Under the pieces are notes generated by a model, which saw only the letters and a list, made by a program, of their open reading frames with translations, did not search any database and was not told the origin of the DNA. The translations under genes were made by a program, and so were the position numbers. A stretch of 64,000 nt of DNA from Bradyrhizobium arachidis. GTDB taxonomy: Bacteria; Pseudomonadota; Alphaproteobacteria; Rhizobiales; Xanthobacteraceae. Numbering within the stretch: the stretch's first letter is position 1; every line of letters begins with the position of its first letter. Shown here in pieces: positions 45,910-53,072 of the stretch. Location: NCBI RefSeq assembly GCF_015291705.1, contig NZ_CP030050.1, positions 8,866,001-8,930,000 of the forward strand, in the 5' to 3' direction.

Positions 45910-45941
45910 AAGCTCTCTCCTCTGTAGAGATTCGAGCTATC

Positions 45942-45973
45942 AACTAATGTGACGAACTTGCGTTCCAGATGAC
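45942..45973 (-). repeat. IS630 terminal inverted repeat, right
   Basis: Read on the minus strand: GTCATCTGGAACGCAAGTTC followed by GTCACATTA. Partner of the left end. Confidence 0.75.
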
Positions 45974-46054
45974 TAGGGTGTGTACTCATAATTCCAGCGC
46001 GAGTCTGTTCGACCTCTGAAAGCAGATATCACGTCGTCGAAGACCGAGGACGGC

Positions 46055-46126
46055 TAAGGGCCACAACCGGACTCGGTTTTCCAAGATAACAGGCCTTCAT
46101 CCAGCTACTGTTTATTACGGTCCCTA
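46055..46126. repeat. 72-bp direct repeat, copy 1
   Basis: TAAGGGCCACAACCGGACTC onward to GTTTATTACGGTCCCT; about 90 percent identical to 49321-49392. Both copies cover the 3' end region of a minus-strand FixK-box gene. Confidence 0.8.
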
Positions 46127-46384
46127 ATCCGTCTCCGGGCAAACCACAGGCAATGGCTCGGCTCCCGGTTTTCGGTGAGGATAGCCCGTGCAAAAATTCC
46201 TAACGCAATCTGTATGTAGACCCGATCCGCATTTCTCGCATCGGGTGACGCAATCCTCGTAGGTGACCCCCGGTCGTGCTTGCTCAATAAGTGTAGGTTG
46301 CTTGGGTGTTTGCTCCTTCGCTTTCTGAGCCAATGCTGGGGTGACGGCTAACCCAACAAGGAGCAGTCCGACCACATTCCTCAT
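46124..46384 (-). CDS. small secreted cysteine-rich protein
   Basis: 86 residues from ATG 46384. Signal peptide MRNVVGLLLVGLAVTPALAQ, then a Lys/Gln/Thr linker and a compact core with six cysteines: YEDCVTRCEKCGSG, HTDCVRNFCTGYP and VVCPE. Six Cys in about 40 residues suggests disulphides in the periplasm or a metal/haem site, though no CxxCH is present. A FixK2-type box is centred 61.5 bp upstream. No family recognised. Confidence 0.65.
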   Translation of the reverse strand: MRNVVGLLLVGLAVTPALAQKAKEQTPKQPTLIEQARPGVTYEDCVTRCEKCGSGLHTDCVRNFCTGYPHRKPGAEPLPVVCPETD

Positions 46385-46438
46385 GTGCTCCTCCCATCGA
46401 GAAACGAGAGAGCCTCTTATCCCAATCACTGCCAGACG

Positions 46439-46452
46439 TTGACTTGGATCAA
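46439..46452 (-). promoter_or_regulatory. FixK2/FNR-type box TTGACTTGGATCAA
   Basis: Fits TTG(A/C)-N6-(T/G)CAA exactly. Centre 61.5 bp before the start codon of the cysteine-rich gene, so a start site at -41.5 leaves a leader of about 20 nt, as in class II activation. Confidence 0.7.
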
Positions 46453-46644
46453 GCGACCGAAGCTGAAGCGCAGGTCGCCCATTTAGGGCACTGCAAAGCC
46501 AATGTCTGCTGAGGGGCACGATCAGGCATCCCGGACTTGCCCGAGCTTGGTCCCCTCATGGCCCAAAAGCGGACGCGCGGATTTATGAGTACACGCCCGA
46601 GCCTAAAGCGTGATGAGATCAGGTTGATTGCTACAACGGAGGCG

Positions 46645-46785
46645 CACACCCTCTCCCGCTTGCGGGAGGGGGTGTTTCCACAATGGGACAATCACCAAGA
46701 GGAGAAAGCCCTCACCCGGCGCGCGGGACGATGCTTCGCATCGCCCGGGACGCGCCGACCTCTCCCGCAAGCGGGAGAGGTGAAC
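46645..46785. repeat. intergenic repeat of 'CCTCTCCCGCTTGCGGGAG' type
   Basis: CCTCTCCCGCTTGCGGGAGG and CCTCTCCCGCAAGCGGGAGA are both hairpins, flanking GATGCTTCGCATC. It fills most of the gap upstream of the short-chain dehydrogenase stop; a fragment of the GATGAGATCAGG repeat precedes it (46603-46625). Confidence 0.65.
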
Positions 46786-46791
46786 GAGGCC

Positions 46792-47526
46792 TCAGACCTG
46801 CGCCAGGCCGCCGTCGACGAAGACCTCGCCGCCGGTCATGAAGCTGCTGTCCGAGGATGCGAGGAAAGCGGCCACGGCCCCCGTCTCGGAGGGATCGCCC
46901 ACACGCCCGATCGGCGTAGAGTTTCCGAGCGCATCGAACGCTTCCTCGCCGACGACCTCCAACGCCAGCTCGGTCTTGGTCGGCCCCGGAGACAGCACAT
47001 TGACGCGGATGCCGGTGCCGCGCAGATCCTGCGCCCAGCTGCGCGCGAGATTGCGGATCGCGGCTTTGGTCGCGCTGTAGATGCTGAACTGCGGCGTCCC
47101 CATCACGCCCGTACTCGAGCCGGTGAGGATGATCGACGCCCCCTTTGTCATCAGCGGCAGAGCCTTCTGCACCGTGAACACCAGCCCCTTCACGTTGACG
47201 TCGAAAATCTGATCGTAGTGCTCGACCGTGATCTCGCCGAGCGGCGCGAACGATCCGGTCCCTGCATTGGCAAACAGAATATCGACCCCGCCCCGTTCGG
47301 CTTTCACCGCCGCATACAGCCGGTCGAGATCGGACAGATCAGTCACCGAGCCCCTGACGGCGCGCGCCGAGGGCCCCAGCTGAGCAACGGCGGCATCGAG
47401 CGGCTCCTGCCGCCGCCCGAAGAGATAGACGAACGCACCTTCGTCGACGAACCGTTTTGCCGCTCCAAGCCCGATGCCGGTGCCGCCGCCGGTCACCACT
47501 GCCGTCTTGCCTTGTAGTCTGCTCAT
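46792..47526 (-). CDS. short-chain dehydrogenase/reductase
   Basis: 244 residues, classical SDR. Cofactor site TGGGTGIG, NAGTGS, catalytic Ser in LTGSSTGV and the pair YSATK. FGRRQEP after the second strand suggests NADP preference (Arg pair). Divergent from an HxlR regulator 85 bp away, which probably controls it. Substrate unknown. Confidence 0.9.
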   Translation of the reverse strand: MSRLQGKTAVVTGGGTGIGLGAAKRFVDEGAFVYLFGRRQEPLDAAVAQLGPSARAVRGSVTDLSDLDRLYAAVKAERGGVDILFANAGTGSFAPLGEITVEHYDQIFDVNVKGLVFTVQKALPLMTKGASIILTGSSTGVMGTPQFSIYSATKAAIRNLARSWAQDLRGTGIRVNVLSPGPTKTELALEVVGEEAFDALGNSTPIGRVGDPSETGAVAAFLASSDSSFMTGGEVFVDGGLAQV

Positions 47527-47611
47527 GATGTGCTCCCTTCATTGAGGTTGCACTGAGCTGGCGGCGTACCCACCTATCGACAAGTATGCACCTTTTGGTA
47601 AGTGCCCAAAA

Positions 47612-48046
47612 ATGTCAGACCCGATCTCACCGCCGGCGCAGACTTCACCTTCCGTCCAGAATTGCACGCCGAATTTGCCCGGCTTCACCTGCGGCCTCGA
47701 CGCGACCCTGCGGGTCGTCGCCGGCAAGTGGAAGCCGCTGATCCTGTACTTCCTCGCGCAGGGCGGGCCGACCCGCTACGGCGAGCTTCGGCGATCCGTG
47801 CGCGACGTCAGCGACAAGGTGCTGATCCAGCAGCTCAAGGAGTTGGAGTCCGATTGTCTCGTGAAGCGAACCGACTACAAGGAAGTGCCGCCGCGGGTGG
47901 ACTACAGCCTCACGCCTCTGGGCCACAGCCTGGCCGAAGCGCTGGTGCCGCTCTGCGCGTGGGGCACCGAGCACATGGCTGAGGTCAGCCAGGTCTTCGC
48001 CGAGCGGGCGACCTGGACGCGGCGAGAACGTCCACCGACCGTCTAG
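47612..48046 (+). CDS. HxlR family transcriptional regulator
   Basis: 144 residues. HxlR winged helix: VAGKWKPLILYFLAQGGPTR, RYGELRRSVRDVSDKVLIQQ (recognition helix), then DYKEVPPRVDYSLTPLG as the wing. Two cysteines before the domain (QNCTPN and FTCGLD) match redox-sensing members such as YodB/QorR, so a thiol switch is possible. The divergent SDR is the likely target, an arrangement typical for quinone or aldehyde detoxification. Confidence 0.9.
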   Translation: MSDPISPPAQTSPSVQNCTPNLPGFTCGLDATLRVVAGKWKPLILYFLAQGGPTRYGELRRSVRDVSDKVLIQQLKELESDCLVKRTDYKEVPPRVDYSLTPLGHSLAEALVPLCAWGTEHMAEVSQVFAERATWTRRERPPTV

Positions 48047-48155
48047 TTCGCGCTGCTCTTCGTCCGAGGTCCGCTCCGCCCTGGATTGCAGCGCGTTGGA
48101 GGTGCTTGCCCTGAGTCCGGCTTGGGCCACAAGCAGACTCATGCGGAGCATCGTC

Positions 48156-49154
48156 TCACTCGATCACCTTGTCGGCGCGCGCCAACAAAACCTCCGGAAC
48201 CGTCACACCCATCGCCTTAGCGGTCTTGAGGTTGATTACCAGCTCGAATTTCGTCGGCTGTTCGACCGGCAGATCGGCAGGCATCGTGCCGCGCAAAAGG
48301 CTCGCCGCGAATCGGGCAGTCAGGTCTGCCAAGTGATCGGAGGATGGACCGTAGCCGATAAAGCCACCTTGCTCGGCCCGCACTCCCCACTGATACATGG
48401 TTGGAAGGCGCAGTGCTGCAACTCGTTCCATAATCAGTGGACCATTGCCGTCGAGCATCCCGGAATTAAGGACATTCAGCGCCGTGGCCCCCGATGCCTG
48501 TGCCTTATCGATAGTCGCTGCAATCTCCTCAGCTCTGGTGACGCGATAGATTGAAAGCTCAACGTTGCGTGCGCGCGCCGCCTCTTGCAGGGCGCGCGCC
48601 TTCGCCTCGCCTCGCAACCGTCCCTGCACCACGCGTTCGAACCAAAGGTCGTCGGCGAGAGCCGCCATGCGGCGAATCCCGGGCACGGCTTCGATCAGGA
48701 TGTCCTGTCGCAGGCCGTCAAGCTCAGGGGCAAAAATGCTGATCCCCGTGATATTGCCATTGGGCCGGGCGAACGATTTTACCAATCCCTCCCCGACCAT
48801 ATCGCCTGTGATCCCAACGATGGGAATGCTCTTGGTTGCCCGCTGTACGGCGTTAACTGCCTCGGGTCCAGCAGCATAGATGACATCGGGTTGGGCTATG
48901 ACCAGCTCCGCCGCGAGTTGCGAAATCAGATCGATCTGAGATGCAAAGGCGCGGTAATCAATCGTGAGGTTTTGGCCGTCAATGAAACCAGCGCGCCGTA
49001 GTTGGTCGAAAAAACGTACGTTAAATTGAATATCGCTAGGATGCGGAGACAAGCAACCCAGGCGATAGGTCCGTCCCGCTTTCTGGGCCAACGCTGCGAG
49101 CGGCAACGCCACCATCGTACTGCCGACAAGCGTTATGAACTCGCGCCGTCGCAT
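48156..49154 (-). CDS. ABC transporter substrate-binding protein (TrpX/ABC_sub_bind type)
   Basis: 332 residues. The N-terminus MRRREFITLVGSTMVALPLA is a twin-arginine-like signal typical of this rhizobial family. The body has YRLGCLSPHP, FFDQLRRAGFIDGQNLTIDY, VIYAAGPEAVNAVQRAT, IPIVGITGDMVGEGLV and PTKFELVINLKTAKAMGV, all family hallmarks. No permease or ATPase is adjacent, so it is an orphan binding protein. Confidence 0.9.
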   Translation of the reverse strand: MRRREFITLVGSTMVALPLAALAQKAGRTYRLGCLSPHPSDIQFNVRFFDQLRRAGFIDGQNLTIDYRAFASQIDLISQLAAELVIAQPDVIYAAGPEAVNAVQRATKSIPIVGITGDMVGEGLVKSFARPNGNITGISIFAPELDGLRQDILIEAVPGIRRMAALADDLWFERVVQGRLRGEAKARALQEAARARNVELSIYRVTRAEEIAATIDKAQASGATALNVLNSGMLDGNGPLIMERVAALRLPTMYQWGVRAEQGGFIGYGPSSDHLADLTARFAASLLRGTMPADLPVEQPTKFELVINLKTAKAMGVTVPEVLLARADKVIE

Positions 49155-49320
49155 TTCGTCGCCCTCAGGCCGAGCGACAGTCTAACATATGCTTCTAATC
49201 CCATCGGTATTGTGCATCACAGCAACATGCGCGCGGATGTCGCAGTTGGGTCACAACCGCGCTTCCTGATCCGTTCGCGGCTGGAAAGCCGACGTTCAGG
49301 TGCATAAGAGGAAAGGCAGC

Positions 49321-49392
49321 TTAGGGCCAGAACCCGACTCGGCCTTTCCAAGATAACAAGCCTTCATCCAGCTACTGTTTATTACGGTCCCT
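49321..49392. repeat. 72-bp direct repeat, copy 2
   Basis: TTAGGGCCAGAACCCGACTC onward to GTTTATTACGGTCCCT. Here it contains the last six codons (RDRNKQ) of the gene at 49372; in copy 1 the gene stops just before the shared block. Confidence 0.8.
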
Positions 49393-49740
49393 GATTCCTT
49401 GCCTTGGAGGGACAAGCTCGGGGTGGGCTGAGACAATTGCGGCCTGTAAACACGTGAGCAGTTCGACGTAACTTTGCATCCCTATCGACGTAGTGCCGCC
49501 CTCGCAACGATTGCGAACATCACTGGGACTGGTCGCCCACAAAGTGCTTATTTGTTGTTGCGCCTGCTTTTCGTCTTTCATGCAGTCCGAGAAACTCTGA
49601 ACGGCAGTCAGTCCCTGTGCTTTGGCATCGTCTACTGTTGCCTTGCACAGCGCCTCCACATTCAGCACCGGAACCTTATCAGAGACCGGTATCGGGACCG
49701 GTTGGCCCACTAGGGCCAGCGATAAGAATGCAATCTTCAT
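49372..49740 (-). CDS. secreted protein with FixK-type box
   Basis: 122 residues from ATG 49740, with AGGGGA upstream. Short hydrophobic signal MKIAFLSLALVGQPVPIPVS, then a helical domain with four cysteines (EALCKATVDD, FSDCMKDEK, NRCEGG, LLTCLQAA). DAKAQGLTAVQSFSDCMKDE suggests a small all-alpha periplasmic protein. No family recognised. A FixK2-type box is centred 69.5 bp upstream. Confidence 0.6.
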   Translation of the reverse strand: MKIAFLSLALVGQPVPIPVSDKVPVLNVEALCKATVDDAKAQGLTAVQSFSDCMKDEKQAQQQISTLWATSPSDVRNRCEGGTTSIGMQSYVELLTCLQAAIVSAHPELVPPRQGIRDRNKQ

Positions 49741-49802
49741 TTTCAGTCCCCTGCAAATGGACGTTCCTGCTTCGCGAACTCCGCAGGTCCAGAAAATCAC
49801 CT
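49741..49802. other. leader of the preceding gene; rest of gap to 50008 without a gene
   Basis: The stretch holds the promoter of the 49372-49740 gene. Beyond the FixK box, 49817-50008 contains only GGGTCAACATCAGAGGAAG-like and GACATGCCGGGTC-like degenerate motifs that recur near 56205-56290; no gene is supported. Confidence 0.3.
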
Positions 49803-49816
49803 TTGATCCGGCGCAA
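49803..49816 (-). promoter_or_regulatory. FixK2/FNR-type box TTGATCCGGCGCAA
   Basis: Fits TTG(A/C)-N6-(T/G)CAA. Centre 69.5 bp before ATG 49740. Confidence 0.6.
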
Positions 49817-50008
49817 GGCTTCGCAGCTTCCCTGCCTGGAGCAGTGAAGCGAAGGAGGCGTTACGACCTTGGCGGTGTCAGGTCGTGCCCGCTTAGGGTC
49901 AACATCAGAGGAAGCCTGGTTGAGTATATCGAGCCCGCTTCACCCCAAAGAGTGGACTCTAGCGGACATGCCGGGTCGGCCGGTTGGAGTCACAAGCGGA
50001 CATCACCT

Positions 50009-50230
50009 CTAGCAGGTAACTCCCGCTGCGCAGCGGCGCACCGCCCGTCGATCCGCTCTCCGCGCAACGCCAGCGACGCTCGTTGCAGTTGCCGGTCTTC
50101 CTACTCGGGCGGAAGCATTGTCCGACGATACGGACAACCCCTTCTCTTGCGACCACTGAATCGAAATCGGGGCGGCGCACAATATCGTCGCTCCCACCAA
50201 AATTGCGCCAAACATGCTCATCTTTTTCAT
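50009..50230 (-). CDS. truncated paralogue of the neighbouring repeat protein
   Basis: 73 residues from ATG 50230. MKKMSMFGAILVGATILCAA then WSQEKGLSVSSDNASARVGR and SVAGVARR parallel, block by block, the first 70 residues of the protein at 50376-51023 (WSEQRGVSLSVESAQARIGR, GAGVARR). After GVARR it turns into RADRRAVRRCAAGVTC and stops, where the paralogue has a Tyr/Gly-rich domain. It has its own perfect FixK-type box. Either a decayed gene or a short secreted peptide. Confidence 0.55.
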   Translation of the reverse strand: MKKMSMFGAILVGATILCAAPISIQWSQEKGLSVSSDNASARVGRPATATSVAGVARRADRRAVRRCAAGVTC

Positions 50231-50294
50231 GAGAGTGTCCTCGCCAATAGTGATAGTTGCTGGTTCTGCATGCGAGATTTCCAGATCTTCGTGC

Positions 50295-50308
50295 TTGATC
50301 CAAATCAA
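50295..50308 (-). promoter_or_regulatory. FixK2/FNR-type box TTGATCCAAATCAA
   Basis: TTGAT-CCAA-ATCAA, five-base perfect arms. Centre 71.5 bp before ATG 50230. The strongest of the five sites. Confidence 0.75.
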
Positions 50309-50375
50309 GCGATTCAAATTGCTTGACCTGTCAAGGCGCGACCGCCCGACGCTTCCGAACGCAAAAGCCTTCGTT

Positions 50376-51023
50376 TCACCAGTTCCAGCCGCCGTAGTAG
50401 CGTGGAATCAGCGTCGGTCGTCCGGTGACGTAACTGCGGTTGGCGTAGCCGCCGTAATAGTCGGCAGGGTAGCCGCCAGCGGCATAGGCGTCGCCGTAGT
50501 AGCGCGGAATTAGCGTTGGCCGTCCGGTGACGTAACTGCGGTTGGCGTAGCCGTCGTAATTGCCGGCAGGGTAGCCGCCAGCTGCATAGCTGCTGCCGTA
50601 GTAGCGCGGAAACAGCGTTGGCCGCCCGGTGACGTAGCTGCGATTGGCGTAGCCGTCGTAGTCGCCAGGACTGCCGTAGTAGCTGCCATAATAATTGCCA
50701 GTGTAGCCCCACCCGGCGTCTACATGAGGGCCGCCACGATAGTACCCATAAGGTGAGGTGGCCGCTATCGCGGCCGTCCCAATCGCGCCGGCCGCCAAGC
50801 CAGCACCGACCACACCAGCACCGTAGCCATACGCAGCCCGCCGGTAATGGCGACGCGCAACGCCGGCACCGCTAAGGGGTGTCAATGGGCGACCAATCCG
50901 CGCCTGCGCGCTCTCAACTGACAGCGAGACACCGCGCTGTTCAGACCAGCTGAACGAGAGCAACGTCGCGCACGCGAAGGCCGAGGTTGCAATTGCAACT
51001 TTGCTCAGACTCATCTGCTTCAT
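50376..51023 (-). CDS. secreted Tyr/Gly-rich tandem-repeat protein
   Basis: 215 residues. Signal-like N-terminus MKQMSLSKVAIATSAFACAT, a conserved block WSEQRGVSLSVESAQARIGR shared with the truncated paralogue, a Gly/Ala hydrophobic segment (GAGVVGAGLAAGAIGTAAIA, residues 68-88), then 2.7 copies of a 34-residue unit (122-155, 156-189, 190-215) with core YANRSYVTGRPTL and PRYYG. The mix of a glycine-zipper-like helix and Tyr-rich repeats suggests a surface or outer-membrane-associated protein. GGAGA precedes the start, and a FixK-type box is centred 73.5 bp upstream. Confidence 0.7.
   Translation of the reverse strand: MKQMSLSKVAIATSAFACATLLSFSWSEQRGVSLSVESAQARIGRPLTPLSGAGVARRHYRRAAYGYGAGVVGAGLAAGAIGTAAIAATSPYGYYRGGPHVDAGWGYTGNYYGSYYGSPGDYDGYANRSYVTGRPTLFPRYYGSSYAAGGYPAGNYDGYANRSYVTGRPTLIPRYYGDAYAAGGYPADYYGGYANRSYVTGRPTLIPRYYGGWNW
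50379..50660 (-). repeat. 102-bp coding tandem repeat (2.7 units)
   Basis: Encodes residues 122-215 of the protein above. Units are nearly identical at DNA level: GCGTTGGCCGTCCGGTGACG recurs, with differences in the FPRYYGSS / IPRYYGDA / IPRYYGGW segment. Recent slippage or recombination is likely. Confidence 0.85.
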
Positions 51024-51089
51024 GGACGTTCTCCACTATCCATTAAAGCCTGCCCCATAGAATGAATGCATGGTCGCTGTTGGAGGGTA

Positions 51090-51103
51090 TTGCGCCAGAT
51101 CAA
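51090..51103 (-). promoter_or_regulatory. FixK2/FNR-type box TTGCGCCAGATCAA
   Basis: Uses the C variant of TTG(A/C)-N6-(T/G)CAA. Centre 73.5 bp before ATG 51023. Confidence 0.6.
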
Positions 51104-51284
51104 GGGCTGTTACGGGTTAAGGGCCAGGTCAATCCAACGCGCATCGTGATCAGAACGAGGCCGCCTTCGGGCCAACGTCAATTTCGCAGGCGAGGCGCTG
51201 GGCCATCACCGACAGGCCGTCGAGCATAAACGCTTCCGCTCATGTGCACCGGCGCCGCACGGCAGGCACGCCGCCCGTCTGCTG

Positions 51285-53072
51285 TCAGATCGTCACGCGG
51301 CTGCCGTCGAAACGCGTGAAGGAGAAGCCGTCGAACGGCTCGCGAAGGGTGGCGCGCTCGTCCCGCAACATGCAGATAGCCACTTCCTCACCGATCGCCA
51401 TTGAGGCGGAGGCGTCGGAACGCCAGTGGATGCCCGCCCAATTCCGTCCGAAACCGAAATTCACCGCGAGCTTGTTCAACTCTCCGCCGACCGTGAGCGG
51501 TGAGCCGTCATAGGGCACGAGCCTTGTCGGGTCAGCCGGATCGGGCTGCACCGGATTGGCGATGACGCGGCTCTCGTCGAAGAACGCCTTCAATATGGTA
51601 GCCGTGACGGCCCCAACGCTCGTGGCCCCGCCGGGATAGGTGGAGTGGAAGGGCGCGCCCTCCGGATAGGTTTGCGACAGCAGATAAGTGCCGTATTTGG
51701 CCTTGCTGCGAGCGAGGGCTTCCGATTTCAGGAAATCATCATGCAGCGGGTAGTCGCTCACGCCATTGGCGAGGCGATGGTGCGCCAGAGCACCGTAGGC
51801 TTCCGGTCTCACAGCCCTGTGCACGAAATACTTCTGCCAATAAGACGCGCGGACGGAGTTACTGATCCCCGTGGCGAGCAGTGCCTGCACGTAGGGCAAT
51901 CCGAAGGTGCCACCACCGGGGCCCTGGGTTTTCGATTTCCGATACGGGTTCGAGGGGTAGGACACGGGCTCTGCCGGTGGATAGATCCCGGAGTAGCGCT
52001 TGTCTGCCCCGCCTCCTGGGGTTGCGAGGAGCAGCGCTGCCGCCCACCCGAGTGCCGGACCAGTGTGGATATACTCTGCGAGATCTCTTCCTGTCGTGAT
52101 GTATCGCGGTGTCGCGTCGAACTGCAACTGGCGCTTCGGTGCGGCGCCATTCTGGATCGCCAGCCACTCCTCGTAGTCAGTCAGGAATTCGCTGGCGGGC
52201 AACGCGGTACGAATTTGAGCACTGATCCACTGTGAGGCATAGGGCGCGTCCCTGAGCAGGAACTGCGAGATCAGCGGACCGTTCAAAACGCCTGGAGGCG
52301 TGACGGAGCGGCCCTTCGGGTCGCCTGCGTCGAAATAAAGCGCATTGGCGCGGAACAGTGTGCCGGGCGTGACCCGCCCACCAGACTTCGGCCCTCGGAA
52401 ATCGGCAAGCTTGTTGATCTCCTCGGTTGCTACAAGCACGTCCCGATTGGAGGTGTCGTCGCGCAACTCGGTAAGCGGAACATCACGAAGCAGGGATTGC
52501 CAATATACCTCGACCGCCTCGCCGCCGCGCTCCGCACTTGCAAGAGCCGGTGCCGGGGGTATTCCAATCTGAGTTGCGTTTATGCCGCTGAGACTGACTG
52601 CCAGCGTGCCCAAGGGATTGACCAGCTTGCGAGTGCCGCCAAGCGGGATCTTTTCGAAATCGGCGGGATCGCCCGACTGGCAGGCGGCATAGAGAGCCTG
52701 CCAAGCCTCCTGTGTCACTTCGCCGCGTTTGTCGTGCGGCAGGCCACGTGAATCGGAGCCGATCTTGTTACTGTAGCGCGCCTCGTCGCCATTCGCGGGG
52801 TGGGGCGCGATGGGAATTTTCTCGTTGTTGCTCGCACAGACCCCGCGGACTTCAAAGGCCCGGCGTTTGAATGCCTCGTCGAGCGGTCGGGCGTTTGCGC
52901 TCGCAGGCTGCGCCAGCGCCGGGGCGAACCCGGGCATGCTCGGCGGAGACGCAAGCACGGCGGCACCAACCGCAATGCCGGTCCCGCCAAGCAGCGAGCG
53001 GCGAGTGATCGCGGTCGACGGGCCCGGCGACGCCAGGCAGAATTCAGTTGGAACGGTGGCATGGTCAGCCAT
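51285..53072 (-). CDS. vanadium-dependent haloperoxidase-like protein with altered active site
   Basis: 595 residues. A twin-arginine signal (ITRRSLLGGTGIAVGAAVLA) predicts Tat export of a folded protein. The C-terminal all-helical domain matches the vanadium haloperoxidase/PAP2 superfamily: motif 1 KYFVHRAVRPEA (Lys414, Arg422), motif 3 GRNWAGIHWRSD (Arg543, His549, the vanadate ligand). In motif 2, where relatives have P-(S/A)-G-H, this protein reads YPGGATSVGA, so Ala483 stands at the acid-base His position. Activity may be lost or changed. A FixK-type box lies about 113 bp upstream. Confidence 0.8.
   Translation of the reverse strand: MADHATVPTEFCLASPGPSTAITRRSLLGGTGIAVGAAVLASPPSMPGFAPALAQPASANARPLDEAFKRRAFEVRGVCASNNEKIPIAPHPANGDEARYSNKIGSDSRGLPHDKRGEVTQEAWQALYAACQSGDPADFEKIPLGGTRKLVNPLGTLAVSLSGINATQIGIPPAPALASAERGGEAVEVYWQSLLRDVPLTELRDDTSNRDVLVATEEINKLADFRGPKSGGRVTPGTLFRANALYFDAGDPKGRSVTPPGVLNGPLISQFLLRDAPYASQWISAQIRTALPASEFLTDYEEWLAIQNGAAPKRQLQFDATPRYITTGRDLAEYIHTGPALGWAAALLLATPGGGADKRYSGIYPPAEPVSYPSNPYRKSKTQGPGGGTFGLPYVQALLATGISNSVRASYWQKYFVHRAVRPEAYGALAHHRLANGVSDYPLHDDFLKSEALARSKAKYGTYLLSQTYPEGAPFHSTYPGGATSVGAVTATILKAFFDESRVIANPVQPDPADPTRLVPYDGSPLTVGGELNKLAVNFGFGRNWAGIHWRSDASASMAIGEEVAICMLRDERATLREPFDGFSFTRFDGSRVTI

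Larger units (their letters stand above)
44787..45975 (-). mobile_element. IS630-family insertion sequence
   Basis: About 1.19 kb, bounded by TA at 44787-44788 and 45974-45975, the target duplication typical of IS630/Tc1. Imperfect terminal inverted repeats of about 32 bp (44789-44820 and 45942-45973) start GTCA on both ends and share AAGTTCG and CACAT blocks. One intact transposase fills it, so it may be active. Confidence 0.88.
45976..46598. repeat. inverted-repeat-bounded segment (possible MITE-like cargo)
   Basis: GGGTGTGTACTCATAA at 45976-45991 is the reverse complement, with one mismatch, of 46583-46598; similarity continues inward with gaps (TCC, GCGCG, GTC). The 0.6-kb interior holds one small secreted-protein gene with a FixK-type box and one copy of a 72-bp repeat. 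It abuts the IS630 end directly. Confidence 0.4.

Noticed and set aside
47575..47605. HxlR operator between the SDR and HxlR genes
   Set aside because: Only a short ACC-TTTT-GGT dyad is present; too weak to call, although an operator is expected there.
50379..50660. CRISPR-like array
   Set aside because: The repeats are 102 bp, in frame and encode protein repeats; there are no spacers. No CRISPR array was found elsewhere.
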